The notes beneath the pieces are model-generated. The model was given only the letters and a program-made list of their open reading frames with translations, searched no databases and was not told the origin of the DNA. A stretch of 36,713 nucleotides of DNA from NCBI GenBank assembly GCA_944376695.1, contig CALWDM010000027.1, positions 1-36,713 of the forward strand, read 5' to 3'. Below, in pieces: positions 13,313-22,590 of the stretch. The position numbers were made by a program, and so were the translations under genes. Source of the DNA: an uncultured Mediterraneibacter sp. Lineage in GTDB: Bacteria > Bacillota > Clostridia > Lachnospirales > Lachnospiraceae. Each line of letters begins with the position of its first letter. Position 1 is the first letter of the stretch.

Positions 13313-15043
13313 TTACATTTCTTTTCTTTTTCTGATCACAAGCGTTCCTGCTGCTCCTGAGCCTGCAAGAGCGCTCAGTGCGAGAAGGAGGGCGCTGCTG
13401 TCACCCGTTTTCGGATTCTTTGTAGCTTCTTCTTTTCCTTCCTTATTCTGGCTGTTGTCAGCCCCTGAATCCTCAGCCGGCGTATTCTCTTCAGATACTT
13501 CCGGCTCCGGTGCGGGTTCCGGCGCAGGCTCCGGCTCTGTCACTGTTTCTTTCACCACATAGTTTCCATTCTCATCCTGCACAAGCCCGGCATTCTCCGC
13601 CCCGGATATTTCGACCCGATTCACATCATCGTTCTCAATGTAAATCGCGTCAAGCTCTTTTCCCGACTCATCTTTAACTGCCACAGCAGAACCCTCAGCA
13701 AAGTTCACGTTAGACTCGCCATTGATCCCATCGACGTTGATGCCGCCCCAGGAATTCTCACCCAGGAGAATATTTAAACTTCCGGAAACATCTGCGGTCC
13801 CTCCGTTCACAATCATGCCTGCTCCGCCGGCTGTGTTCGTGTTGTCCAGCGTGATATCCCGAAGAGCTGCCCTTGACTTGTAAATGTGAAGCGCGGATTT
13901 GTTGGCCGCATCCGTTCTGATCCCAAGATCATTGAGCGAAACCACATCAGACTCTCCTGCCATAACGGTCACCACATTGTCTCTTCCAATCGCAGCCGTA
14001 CCGTTAAAATAGAACCCCTGTCCGTTGACTGTCATCTGCTCTTCCAGATAAAGCGGTTCGCTCAGTTCCACATCGTGCAGCAGTGTGACAGATACGACAT
14101 CCTTTTCTTTTTTTGCTTTCAGAAATCCAGGAAGATCTTCATCCTGCACATAAGCCGTCTGTCCGTCTGCAGTCACCACCTCTGTCGTATTTGCGACTCT
14201 GCCCGGAACACTTCCTCCGTTCTCTGCGCACACGACTGACTGTGTCGCAACGGGAGTATCTATCTTTGCAATTGACGCGCCGGAAAAATCTGCTGTCGCA
14301 TTGTCCACATTTATTCCATACCAGGAATTCACTCCAAGTTTCAGACTAACATTTCCCGTAAACACCGCGCTGCCGCCGTTAATAATAACCGGAGCTCCGC
14401 CAGCTGCATTTGTATGATCTATCGTAAGATTCTTTGCCTCAAGCACAGTCTTGTAAGCATGCAGTGCAGATTTGTTTTCTGCTGCTGTTATGATCGTAAC
14501 TCCGTCAAGTGTTGCCGAATCTCCGGTAAGCGTCACCAGATTGCTGTATCCGGCACTCGCCGTTCCCACCAGTGTTCCTCCTGTGATCGTCACACTGTTG
14601 CTCACAGTAAGCGGACGTTCAAGAGTGATTGTCTTTCCGGTAAGATCGATGGTTCCTCCCTGCGCAATCGCAGCCTCAAGGGAGGTCTGATCTGTAATCT
14701 CTGCTGCTGACGCCGCCTCCTGCGTACGATCTGCAAACTGGCCTGCGGACATATCAGCCACTCTCAATTGCTCTGTCATTTCAGCCTGTACTGCCTCAGT
14801 TTCCACAGTCTCAGCTTCTGCTGCCCCGGCCTCTGCTATCTCCATTTCGGCTGGTTCAACTTCTTTTGTCTCCGGCTCTGTTATCTCCACTACAGCGTCG
14901 GATGAGCCATCGGCAACCCCTGCCGCTTCCTCTGCTGCAGACACTGCTCCGCTGTCAGCCACAGACTCAGCAAAAGTAATCACAGGTGATATGTTCATCA
15001 CCATAGCCGCACCCATCACGGCCGCCAAAAATTTTTTCTTCAT
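13313..15043 (-). CDS. Sortase-anchored surface protein with duplicated beta-helix-like domain (paralog B)
   Basis: A 576-residue paralog of the protein encoded just downstream. The signal peptide MKKKFLAAVMGAAMVMNISP (cleavage near TFAES) precedes a longer Glu/Ala-rich stalk (about 30-115). Two NKSALH ... LG(V/E)NSW(Y/G)GINVD modules follow, then a Pro/Glu repeat (EPEPAPEPAPEPE). It ends with an NPKTGDSS anchor near residue 542, a hydrophobic segment and RKRKEM. The start is the second ATG of a pair (15043), five bases from AGGAGG; the first (15046) is only two bases away. The shared architecture, conserved sequence blocks and adjacency show tandem duplication. Stalks and linkers have diverged most. 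Function is unknown beyond surface display. Confidence 0.85.
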   Translation of the reverse strand: MKKKFLAAVMGAAMVMNISPVITFAESVADSGAVSAAEEAAGVADGSSDAVVEITEPETKEVEPAEMEIAEAGAAEAETVETEAVQAEMTEQLRVADMSAGQFADRTQEAASAAEITDQTSLEAAIAQGGTIDLTGKTITLERPLTVSNSVTITGGTLVGTASAGYSNLVTLTGDSATLDGVTIITAAENKSALHAYKTVLEAKNLTIDHTNAAGGAPVIINGGSAVFTGNVSLKLGVNSWYGINVDNATADFSGASIAKIDTPVATQSVVCAENGGSVPGRVANTTEVVTADGQTAYVQDEDLPGFLKAKKEKDVVSVTLLHDVELSEPLYLEEQMTVNGQGFYFNGTAAIGRDNVVTVMAGESDVVSLNDLGIRTDAANKSALHIYKSRAALRDITLDNTNTAGGAGMIVNGGTADVSGSLNILLGENSWGGINVDGINGESNVNFAEGSAVAVKDESGKELDAIYIENDDVNRVEISGAENAGLVQDENGNYVVKETVTEPEPAPEPAPEPEVSEENTPAEDSGADNSQNKEGKEEATKNPKTGDSSALLLALSALAGSGAAGTLVIRKRKEM

Positions 15044-15115
15044 CATTTCCTCCTGGTGATAATTATTTCGACTCCTCGGCAAATTTTTCTGCCGGAACTC
15101 GTCATCACGGGTCAG

Positions 15116-15145
15116 ATTATATCCGGAGGATTACTTTTTTGTCAA
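15116..15145 (-). promoter_or_regulatory. Strong promoter of surface protein paralog B
   Basis: On the minus strand both hexamers are perfect: TTGACA (15140-15145) and TATAAT (15116-15121), spaced 18 bp. It gives a leader of about 65 bases before the start codon. Confidence 0.8.
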
Positions 15146-15207
15146 TGGAATCAGCGGTTGTAATTTCTGGTAAATAAAAAAGGAAAAATTTCTCACAATA
15201 CGCAGAA

Positions 15208-15233
15208 AGCCGGGGAGTTTAGCCTCCCCGGCT
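15208..15233 (-). terminator. Terminator of nifJ
   Basis: A perfect 10-bp stem, AGCCGGGGAG with CTCCCCGGCT, has a 6-nt loop and is followed on the minus strand by TTCTGCG. The T tract is short, but the stem is very stable and lies 36 bases after the nifJ stop. Confidence 0.65.
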
Positions 15234-15269
15234 CTGTATTTCAATCTGCTGTCTTACGCTTCTGCCGTC

Positions 15270-18200
15270 TTACTCAGCGTCAGCTGCATATACGTCTACC
15301 AGTTTCTTCAGATATGCGTATCTCTCCATGGCTTCTTTCTCGTTGAGGGCAAACAGTTTTGCCGCCTTCTCCGGGTTCGCTCTCTTCAGAGCATTGTAAC
15401 GGACCTCTCCGTCAAGGAATGCCTGGTAATCCTCTTTCTTCGGCTCTTTGCTGTCAAGGAAGAACTTGTTGCCCTCGGCAGCGGGATTAAACCGGAAATT
15501 GTTCCAGTATCCGCACTCTACCGCAAGCTGCTCCTCTGTCTGAGCCTTGCTCATTCCCTTCTTGATACCGTGATTGATACACGGAGCGTAAGCGATGATG
15601 AGCGACGGGCCCGGATAAGCCTCAGCCTCTGTAATTGCCTTGACTGTCTGGTTGAAGTCAGCGCCCATTGCGATCTGAGCCACATATACATAGCCGTAGC
15701 TCATTGCCATGCCCGCAAGGTCTTTCTTCTTCGTCTCTTTCCCACCTGCCGCAAACTGTGCCGTAGCTCCTGTCATGGTAGCCTTGGAGGCCTGTCCGCC
15801 TGTGTTGGAGTAAACTTCTGTGTCGAAGACCATGATGTTAATGTCCTGGCCGCTTGCAAGCACATGGTCCACACCGCCGAATCCGATATCATAAGCCCAT
15901 CCGTCACCGCCGAATACCCACTGGGATTTCTTGGCGAGGAAGTCTTTGTTCTTGAGAACTTCGTTCTTCTCAGCAAGGTCGCAGTCGCAGCCTTCAAGAG
16001 CTGCTACCAGGTTGTCTGTAGCTGTTCCGTTTGTAGCGCCGCATCCGAATGTATCAAGATACTCTTTTGCAGCTGCCTTCACTTCTTCTTTCTCTGCGAT
16101 CTCAGCAATTCTCTCTACCTTTGCTTTCATTCTGTCACGGATCGTGTTCTGAGCGAGCAGCATACCGTAACCGAACTCCGCGTTATCCTCAAACAGTGAG
16201 TTGCTCCACGCCGGGCCCTGTCCCTTCTCATTCACTGTGTAAGGCGTGGACGGTGAAGAATTGCCCCAAATGGAGGAACATCCTGTCGCGTTTGCAATGT
16301 ACATTCTGTCGCCGTACAGCTGTGTAATCAGCTTCGCATACGGTGTCTCGCCGCATCCTGCACAAGCTCCTGAGAACTCAAGCAGCGGCTGTTTGAACTG
16401 GCTTCCCTTCACAGTTGTCTCTTTGAATTTTGCGACAACTTCCGGTTTTACCGGGATCTCTCTTCCGTAATTGAAGAAGTCCTGCTTGCCGGCATTTGCT
16501 TCCAGACTGCCCATAACGAGAGCCTTCTCGCCCTTCTTGCCCGGACATACATTCGCGCAGGAACCGCATCCCGTACAGTCGAATGCAGATACAGTGATGG
16601 AGAATTTCATCCCCGGCATACCGATCATGTCGATCGCTTCCATCCCTTCCGGAGCCTTTGCAAACTCTTCTTCTGTCAGAGCTGCCGGACGGATAACAGC
16701 GTGCGGGCAGACATATGCGCAGCGGTTGCACTGGATACAGTTCTCCGGCTGCCATACCGGGATATCTACCGCGATACCACGTTTCTCGTATGCGGAAGTT
16801 CCTGACGGTGTAGAGCCGTCTGCATAGTCGTTGAATGCAGATACCGGAAGCGAGTTTCCTTCCTGAGCATTTACCTTTGCCTGGATATTTTTAACGAAAT
16901 CGATGACGTCTTTTCTTCCGTTCCCGTCCACCTTCGGTGACGCAAGCCCTTCGTCGGCAGCATCCTTCCAGCTCTCCGGAACTTCTACTTCTACGACCTG
17001 CTTCGCTCCTGCATCGATGGCGTCGTAGTTCATCTGTACGATCTTGTCGCCTTTTCTTCCGTAAGTAGCCTTCGCGGCAGCCTTCATCAGATCGATCGCC
17101 TCTTCCTCCGGAATGATAGACGCAAGCTTGAAGAACGCAGACTGAAGGACAGTATTGATACGTCCGCCAAGTCCGATCTCCTTACCGATCTTGATACCGT
17201 CGATCGTGCAGAGCCTGATGTTGTGTTTTGCAATGTATGCCTTTACCTGTCCCGGCAGATGCTTCTCGAGTCCTTCCATATCCCACGGGCAGTTCAGAAG
17301 GAATGTACCGCCGTCAACAAGTTCCTGAACCATGTTGTACTTGTCCACATAGGACGGGTTGTGGCATGCCACAAAGTTTGCCTGATGGATCAGGTATGTG
17401 GATTTGATCGGTGATTTACCGAAACGCAGGTGTGACATGGTAACACCGCCGGACTTTTTGGAGTCATAGTCAAAGTAGGCCTGTGCGTACATGTCTGTGT
17501 TGTCACCGATGATCTTGATGGAGTTCTTGTTCGCTCCGACTGTACCGTCAGCGCCAAGTCCCCAGAACTTACAGTTGATCGTCCCTTCCGGTGTGGTAAC
17601 GAGCGGCTCGTCTGCTTTCAGGGACAGGTTTGTCACATCGTCAACGATACCGATCGTGAATTTTTCTTTCTCATTATTGTGATATACAGCAACGATCTGA
17701 GCAGGCGTCGTATCCTTGGAACCAAGTCCGTAACGTCCTGTATAGATCGGCACTGCGTCGAATCTGGAGCCTTTGAGCGCTGCGACAACGTCAAGATAAA
17801 GCGGCTCGCCGATAGCTCCCGGCTCTTTTGTCCTGTCGAGAACAGAAATCTTCTTAACAGAATCCGGAATCTCAGCGATGAGAGCCTCTGCGCAGAACGG
17901 TCTGTACAGACGCACCTTGACAACGCCGACTTTCTCCCCGGCTTTTGTCAGGTAATCGATCGTCTCCTCAATCGTATCGCATACAGAACCCATAGCAATG
18001 ATCACGTGCTCTGCATCTTCCGCTCCATAGTAGTTGAACAGCCTGTAGTCTGTACCGATCTTAGCGTTCACCTTGTCCATGTAGTTCTGTACGATTGACG
18101 GAAGAGCATCGTAACACGGATTACATGCCTCTCTGGCCTGGAAGAAAATATCCGGATTCTGGGCAGAACCTCTCTGGCATGGATGATTCGGGTTCAGTGC

Positions 18201-18818
18201 GTGTGCGCGGAAAGCGTCGATCGCGTCCATGCTTACCAGATCTTTCAGATCTTCGTAATCCCATGTCTCGATTTTCTGGATCTCGTGGGATGTACGGAAT
18301 CCGTCAAAGAAGTTGATAAAAGGAAGTTTTCCTTCCAGAGCTGCACAGTGTGCAACCGGTGTAAGGTCCATAACCTCCTGTACGCTGGACTCGCAGAGCA
18401 TGGCTGCTCCGGTCTGACGACAGGCGTAAACATCAGAGTGATCTCCAAAGATAGAAAGCGCATGGCTTGCAAGCGCACGGGCGGACACGTTAAATACGCC
18501 CGGAAGCTGCTCGCCGGCAACCTTATACAGATTCGGGATCATAAGAAGAAGTCCCTGGGACGCTGTAAATGTTGTCGTAAGGGCGCCTGCTGCCAGAGAG
18601 CCGTGCACAGCACCTGCCGCTCCCGCCTCGGACTGCATCTCTACGACATTGACTGTCTGTCCGAAGATATTCTCTCTGCCTTCTGTTGCCCATTCGTCAA
18701 CATGCTCCGGCATAACGGATGACGGTGTGATCGGGTAGATCGCCGCGACTTCTGTATACGCATAGGACACGTGAGCAGCAGCCTGGTTACCGTCCATGGT
18801 CTTCATTTTTCTTGCCAT
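15270..18818 (-). CDS. nifJ: Pyruvate:ferredoxin (flavodoxin) oxidoreductase
   Basis: A 1182-residue single-chain PFOR that converts pyruvate and CoA to acetyl-CoA and CO2 and passes electrons to ferredoxin, the central step of clostridial fermentation. The N-terminal domain begins with DGNQAAAHVSYAYTEVAAIYPITPSS. Two 4Fe-4S motifs, CIQCNRCAYVCP (about 694) and CTGCGSCANVCP (about 746), are followed by the CAGCGETPYAKL segment (about 816) for the third cluster. The thiamine diphosphate site is at GDGWAYDIGFGG (about 971), and a C-terminal cysteine is in YAPCINHG. Length is typical. AGGAGG lies nine bases before ATG 18818. It has its own promoter and terminator, so it is monocistronic. Confidence 0.97.
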   Translation of the reverse strand: MARKMKTMDGNQAAAHVSYAYTEVAAIYPITPSSVMPEHVDEWATEGRENIFGQTVNVVEMQSEAGAAGAVHGSLAAGALTTTFTASQGLLLMIPNLYKVAGEQLPGVFNVSARALASHALSIFGDHSDVYACRQTGAAMLCESSVQEVMDLTPVAHCAALEGKLPFINFFDGFRTSHEIQKIETWDYEDLKDLVSMDAIDAFRAHALNPNHPCQRGSAQNPDIFFQAREACNPCYDALPSIVQNYMDKVNAKIGTDYRLFNYYGAEDAEHVIIAMGSVCDTIEETIDYLTKAGEKVGVVKVRLYRPFCAEALIAEIPDSVKKISVLDRTKEPGAIGEPLYLDVVAALKGSRFDAVPIYTGRYGLGSKDTTPAQIVAVYHNNEKEKFTIGIVDDVTNLSLKADEPLVTTPEGTINCKFWGLGADGTVGANKNSIKIIGDNTDMYAQAYFDYDSKKSGGVTMSHLRFGKSPIKSTYLIHQANFVACHNPSYVDKYNMVQELVDGGTFLLNCPWDMEGLEKHLPGQVKAYIAKHNIRLCTIDGIKIGKEIGLGGRINTVLQSAFFKLASIIPEEEAIDLMKAAAKATYGRKGDKIVQMNYDAIDAGAKQVVEVEVPESWKDAADEGLASPKVDGNGRKDVIDFVKNIQAKVNAQEGNSLPVSAFNDYADGSTPSGTSAYEKRGIAVDIPVWQPENCIQCNRCAYVCPHAVIRPAALTEEEFAKAPEGMEAIDMIGMPGMKFSITVSAFDCTGCGSCANVCPGKKGEKALVMGSLEANAGKQDFFNYGREIPVKPEVVAKFKETTVKGSQFKQPLLEFSGACAGCGETPYAKLITQLYGDRMYIANATGCSSIWGNSSPSTPYTVNEKGQGPAWSNSLFEDNAEFGYGMLLAQNTIRDRMKAKVERIAEIAEKEEVKAAAKEYLDTFGCGATNGTATDNLVAALEGCDCDLAEKNEVLKNKDFLAKKSQWVFGGDGWAYDIGFGGVDHVLASGQDINIMVFDTEVYSNTGGQASKATMTGATAQFAAGGKETKKKDLAGMAMSYGYVYVAQIAMGADFNQTVKAITEAEAYPGPSLIIAYAPCINHGIKKGMSKAQTEEQLAVECGYWNNFRFNPAAEGNKFFLDSKEPKKEDYQAFLDGEVRYNALKRANPEKAAKLFALNEKEAMERYAYLKKLVDVYAADAE

Positions 18819-18874
18819 TTTCTTGTTCCTCCTTAAAATTTACATAGAAAATATAAATATTCACATGTGGTTCT

Positions 18875-18903
18875 ATTATATCGCCAAAAATGACAAAAGT
18901 CCA
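18875..18903 (-). promoter_or_regulatory. Promoter of nifJ
   Basis: On the minus strand a perfect TATAAT (18875-18880) has TGGACT (18898-18903) 17 bp upstream, with an AT-rich leader of about 55 bases. Confidence 0.55.
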
Positions 18904-19007
18904 TAGAGCGCAGTCTGGTTTTTGTATCTTTTGGAGTACAGGGTTACTCCTGATTTCTCACTGAAATCACATTTTTTAAACGAGCTTTGTAATATTATCC
19001 ACATTTT

Positions 19008-19292
19008 TCAAACATCTTTTGTGCCGCAGCATATTTCTTTCCGAACTTCCCAGGCGATTTCCGCTCTCTTCCCGCAGTGCCCAAGTCCAACGCACAAAAC
19101 CTCTGCCATCATGGACATATTCAGCGTCTTTCCAAATCGTCTCGGGCGCGTGACCAGAGTCACTGCTTCCTTTTTCTCCAGGTATTCTGCAATCAATCCG
19201 GTTTTGTCAACATAATAACCCTGCTGCTCTCTCAGATTCCTGAAATTGTCTGCTCCTATACTCATGTACATTTCCCTGGGCTGCGAACTCAT
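19008..19292 (-). pseudogene. N-terminal fragment of an AAA-ATPase-like/PD-(D/E)XK family protein
   Basis: The frame encodes MYMSIGADNFRNLREQQGYY, VDKTGLIAEYL and TRPRRFGKTLNMSMM, which is the N-terminal signature of the large AAA-ATPase-like (PF09820) family; RRFGKT is its Walker A region. After about 60 residues the match ends and the frame runs out in unrelated sequence (LCVGLGHCGKRAEIAWEV), whereas family members are about 500 residues. It is therefore a 3'-truncated remnant. Whole members are often present in many copies in gut clostridia and Bacteroidetes; their role is uncertain. Confidence 0.75.
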
Positions 19293-19346
19293 ACTTATTA
19301 CCCCCTGTCAGTCACGGTCATTTCCAGGCTGCCCCCTAGCCGCACA

Positions 19347-19388
19347 AAAAAACGGCTGTCCCTCATGTAATGAGTATAGCCGTTTTTT
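19347..19388 (-). terminator. Terminator downstream of lgt
   Basis: AAAAAACGGCT (19347-19357) pairs with AGCCGTTTTTT (19378-19388), with an inner CTCAT/ATGAG. It works in either direction and lies about 100 bases after the lgt stop. Confidence 0.75.
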
Positions 19389-19486
19389 CGCTGTTTCTCA
19401 ATATAAATCGTCTCATTTTCTGAGCCGTTTCAGTTCCAGGCACTCAGCTTCTTCTCCGCTTTTTGTATCATCTTTATCAGGTTCTC

Positions 19487-20446
19487 TTATTTCTCTTTGA
19501 ATTTAAAGATCCTGTCCTTTTTCTTCGGCGGCTTGCTGCCCTCGATCTTATCCGGCATAGGTTCATAGACCTTCCCGCTCCTGAGCAGGGGCATCCTTTT
19601 GTGGTGATTGCGCAGATACAGAAGCGCCGCTCCTGCCGGCACTACGATCACCCCTGCAAGGAGCTGGGATACCGGGAGCCCGATCCCCGGGAGCAGGAGC
19701 TGGTCCGTTCGCAGCCCCTCGATCCACACTCTTCCCAGCGCATAGCCGAATACATACAGAAGAAACAGCCCTCCTTCGTATTTTTTGCGCTTCCTGTAAA
19801 GCACCAGGATGATGAGCAGTACCGCGCACCAAACGGATTCATACAGAAATGTCGGGTGGACCTGGATATATTCCACGCCGCCGATGGTTTCTATATTGCG
19901 GCGCATCGTCTCCGTCACATCCCCGGATCGAACTGCGTCCAGCGGAAGCCTCATTGCCAACAGGCTGTCCGTATATTCTCCGAATGCTTCTCTGTTGAAA
20001 AAGTTTCCCCAGCGCCCGAGCATCTGTCCGTTCAGGATCGCCAGCGCCACTGTATCAAAGATCTGGAATGGCGAAAGCCGCTTTACCCTCGCCATGATAA
20101 ACACAGCGATCACCGCGCCGATCACGCCTCCGTAGATGGCAAGTCCTCCCTCCCGCAGATTAAAAATGTCCAGCAGGTTATCCCTGTACATATCCCAGGA
20201 GAAAACGACATAGTAGATCCTCGCCCCGGCGATCCCCATGATCACCCCGACGATCCCCATATCCAGATAATCTTCCGGGTTCTGCCGCGTCCTCTTCGCC
20301 TCATGGGTGGCAATGAGAAAACCGATCAGGATCGCAGCTCCTATGATAATGCCATAATATGCGATCTTAAATCCGAAAACGTCAATGTCCTTTCCCACAT
20401 GATCCAGTGTGATACCAAGATTGGGAAAGCTGATGTCATAATGCAT
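19487..20446 (-). CDS. lgt: Prolipoprotein diacylglyceryl transferase
   Basis: A 319-residue integral membrane enzyme that moves diacylglyceryl from phosphatidylglycerol to the lipobox cysteine of prolipoproteins, the first step of lipoprotein maturation. The Lgt signature GRWGNFFNREAFGE is clear, with HPTFLYESVWC further on and about seven hydrophobic segments. I chose ATG 20446 (MHYDISFPNLGI) because GGAGGAG sits seven bases upstream. ATG 20452 is too close to it, and the longer upstream frame has no ribosome site. A basic tail (PPKKKDRIFKFKEK) follows the last helix. It lies 112 bases after ychF and may share its transcript. Confidence 0.95.
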   Translation of the reverse strand: MHYDISFPNLGITLDHVGKDIDVFGFKIAYYGIIIGAAILIGFLIATHEAKRTRQNPEDYLDMGIVGVIMGIAGARIYYVVFSWDMYRDNLLDIFNLREGGLAIYGGVIGAVIAVFIMARVKRLSPFQIFDTVALAILNGQMLGRWGNFFNREAFGEYTDSLLAMRLPLDAVRSGDVTETMRRNIETIGGVEYIQVHPTFLYESVWCAVLLIILVLYRKRKKYEGGLFLLYVFGYALGRVWIEGLRTDQLLLPGIGLPVSQLLAGVIVVPAGAALLYLRNHHKRMPLLRSGKVYEPMPDKIEGSKPPKKKDRIFKFKEK

Positions 20447-20558
20447 ATCCATACTCCTCCGTCCATACAGCCACATCATCCGCAAAACCGCACTGCTGTG
20501 CTTACTGCGGCTACGCATCCCATACGTCTGCTCAGCCGCGCCATGGGCTGAACTGGTT

Positions 20559-21656
20559 TTATACGTTGAACCTGAACAGCATGATATCTCCGTCCTGGAC
20601 GACGTAGTCTTTTCCTTCCAGGCGCACCAGTCCTTTTTCCTTCGCAGCCGCGTGGGAACCGCATGCCATCAGGTCATCGTAGCTGACCACTTCCGCCCGG
20701 ATAAAGCCTCTCTCAAAATCGGAATGGATCTTTCCTGCTGCCTGCGGCGCTTTTGTTCCTCTTGTGATGGTCCACGCGCGCACTTCCGGCTCGCCCGCCG
20801 TCAGATAGCTGATCAGTCCGAGCAGATGGTAGCTTGCCCTGATCAGTTTCTCCAGTCCTGACTCTTCCAGCCCCAGGTCATCGAGGAACATCTTCTTCTC
20901 ATCATCATCCAGCTGGGAGATCTCTTCCTCGATCTCAGCGCACACTACAAACACTTCGCAGCTCTCCTGCGCAGCGTATTCGCGGACAGCCTGCACTCCC
21001 GGATTGGAAGCGCCGTCGTCAGCCAGATCATCCTCAGACACATTTGCCGCGAAGATCACCGGCTTCGCTGTCAGCAGATTGTAGCCCGCAAGCCATGCCT
21101 GCTCGTCCTCATCGTCAGTCACAAAACTCTTTGCCAGCTTATTCTCTTCCAGATGCGCTTTCACACGGTTCAAAAGATCCAGCTCTTTTGCCGCTGTCTT
21201 ATCATTCCTGGACAGCTTCACGGTCCTGGCGATCCTTCTCTCCAGGATTTCCAGATCAGAAAAGATCAGCTCCAGATTGATCGTCTCAATGTCGCGCATC
21301 GGATCAATACTTCCGTCTACATGCACGATATTTGTATTTTCAAAGCAGCGCACCACATGGACGATAGCATCCACCTCACGGATGTTTGCGAGGAACTGGT
21401 TTCCCAGGCCTTCTCCTTTGGAAGCTCCCTTCACAAGCCCTGCGATATCCACGAACTCGATCGCCGCGGGGATGATCTTTTTCGTGTGGTACATCTCTCC
21501 GAGAACATCCAGTCTCTTATCCGGCACTGTCACCACGCCCACATTCGGGTCAATGGTACAGAAAGGATAGTTCGCTGACTCTGCGCCTGCTTTTGTCAAT
21601 GAGTTAAATAATGTACTTTTTCCGACATTCGGTAATCCTACGATCCCTAATTTCAT
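20559..21656 (-). CDS. ychF: Redox-regulated ATPase YchF (OLA1 family)
   Basis: A 365-residue Obg-family P-loop protein that binds ATP rather than GTP in studied members and associates with ribosomes in stress responses. G1 GLPNVGKST is at residues 7-15 and the [14 protein letters not shown] switch region follows. A coiled insertion (about 130-205) precedes the C-terminal TGS domain, ending with [13 protein letters not shown] and [22 protein letters not shown] lies upstream of ATG 21656. Length and ends are normal. Confidence 0.95.
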   Translation of the reverse strand: MKLGIVGLPNVGKSTLFNSLTKAGAESANYPFCTIDPNVGVVTVPDKRLDVLGEMYHTKKIIPAAIEFVDIAGLVKGASKGEGLGNQFLANIREVDAIVHVVRCFENTNIVHVDGSIDPMRDIETINLELIFSDLEILERRIARTVKLSRNDKTAAKELDLLNRVKAHLEENKLAKSFVTDDEDEQAWLAGYNLLTAKPVIFAANVSEDDLADDGASNPGVQAVREYAAQESCEVFVVCAEIEEEISQLDDDEKKMFLDDLGLEESGLEKLIRASYHLLGLISYLTAGEPEVRAWTITRGTKAPQAAGKIHSDFERGFIRAEVVSYDDLMACGSHAAAKEKGLVRLEGKDYVVQDGDIMLFRFNV

Positions 21657-21736
21657 ATATCTTCACATCTCCTTTATTTTCCCTGATTATGAAACGCCTT
21701 TCTTTCAGACAGAACGGGTTCCGCTGCAACATTTGA

Positions 21737-21765
21737 ATTATATCACAGTGCCCGCGAACCCTCAA
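21737..21765 (-). promoter_or_regulatory. Promoter of ychF
   Basis: On the minus strand TTGAGG (21760-21765) and a perfect TATAAT (21737-21742) are 17 bp apart, about 80 bases upstream of ychF. Confidence 0.65.
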
Positions 21766-21823
21766 TAGCAAAGGGCCCCAAGCTCCTATTAATTAAAAAA
21801 TTCAGGATCCGTAGCACATTGGC

Positions 21824-21852
21824 TTGACAATATGTCGGATACAACATATTAT
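21824..21852 (+). promoter_or_regulatory. Toxin-antitoxin promoter with embedded operator
   Basis: TTGACA (21824-21829) and TATTAT (21847-21852) are 17 bp apart. Between and overlapping them is an inverted repeat, AATATGT (21829-21835) with ACATATT (21844-21850), 8 bp apart. A dyad across the core promoter is what an autoregulating HTH antitoxin would need. Confidence 0.7.
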
Positions 21853-21877
21853 GATATTAAAGAAAGGGAGTATACTA

Positions 21878-22228
21878 ATGTATGAAGTAATCCTATATGA
21901 TACAGAAGATGGAAGATGCCCGGTGCAAGAATTCTTAGATTCCCTGGAACCTAAGCTATTGGCAAAAACATTAAGAACGATTGATTTGTTAGAAATAAAC
22001 GGTCCGTTACTGAGGAACCCTTATTCAAAACCATTGGAAAATGGAATATTTGAACTTCGCACCAAGCAGGGATCAGATATTACAAGAGTTCTATATTTCT
22101 TTGTCATAGGCAAGAAGGCAATACTGACAAATGGATTTGTTAAAAAATCTCAGAAAACACCAAAAGCAGAAAAGGAGCTGGCAAAAAAATATAAGGAAGA
22201 CTATGAACGGAGGTATGGCAATGAGTAG
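21878..22228 (+). CDS. RelE/HigB-like toxin (phage-derived Gp49-like family)
   Basis: A 116-residue protein starting MYEVILYDTEDGRCPVQEFL, with NGIFELRTKQGSDITRVLYF and GFVKKSQKTPKAEKELAKKY. This pattern is typical of Gp49-like/HigB toxins (PF05973), which cut mRNA on the ribosome. The start ATG 21878 is seven bases after AAAGGGAG; an upstream frame from 21824 would run through the promoter and is rejected. The toxin gene comes first and overlaps the antitoxin by 8 bp, the HigBA order. The pair is AT-rich compared with its neighbours, suggesting transfer. Confidence 0.88.
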   Translation: MYEVILYDTEDGRCPVQEFLDSLEPKLLAKTLRTIDLLEINGPLLRNPYSKPLENGIFELRTKQGSDITRVLYFFVIGKKAILTNGFVKKSQKTPKAEKELAKKYKEDYERRYGNE

Positions 22229-22517
22229 TTACAAAGCTTATAAACAAAAAGCATTACAAAATCCAGAAGTAAACGCTGAATATGACGCATTACAGCCGGA
22301 ATATGATATCATTCAGGCAATGATCGATGCAAGAGTAGAACAGAACATGACTCAGAAAGATTTATCAGCCAGAACAGGAATCACGCAGGCAGATATCAGC
22401 CGCATTGAAAATGGAACAAGAAATCCCAGCCTGAGTATGGTAAAAAAGCTTGCGCAGGGATTAGGAATGCAGCTGAAACTGGAATTCATTCCAATGTCCA
22501 CCAAAAATAAAACGTAA
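22221..22517 (+). CDS. XRE-family HTH antitoxin (HigA-like)
   Basis: A 98-residue protein. The N-terminal half (MSSYKAYKQKALQNPEVNAE and onward) likely binds the toxin. The C-terminal half is a Cro/C1 helix-turn-helix (MTQKDLSARTGITQADISRI, then ENGTRNPSLSMVKKLAQGL). ATG 22221 is seven bases from GGAGG inside the toxin gene's end; the ATG at 22215 is too close. It should neutralise the HigB-like toxin and repress the operon through the dyad at 21829-21850. Confidence 0.9.
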   Translation: MSSYKAYKQKALQNPEVNAEYDALQPEYDIIQAMIDARVEQNMTQKDLSARTGITQADISRIENGTRNPSLSMVKKLAQGLGMQLKLEFIPMSTKNKT

Positions 22518-22540
22518 TTTTTTATCTCGATTTTCCACAC

Positions 22541-22576
22541 AAAAAAGAGCCGGTTATGATGAACCGACTCTTTTTT
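22541..22576. terminator. Bidirectional terminator between the TA pair and thiN
   Basis: AAAAAAGAGCCGGTT and AACCGACTCTTTTTT form a long hairpin with a short ATGATG loop and A/T tracts on both sides. It serves both the plus-strand TA operon and the convergent 12-gene operon. Confidence 0.85.
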
Positions 22577-22590
22577 AGTATTTTTCCCTT

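Noticed and set aside
19463-20551. 362-codon open frame on the plus strand
   Set aside because: Antisense to lgt, which carries the Lgt signature. The His/Arg/Pro-rich translation is typical of an antisense shadow.
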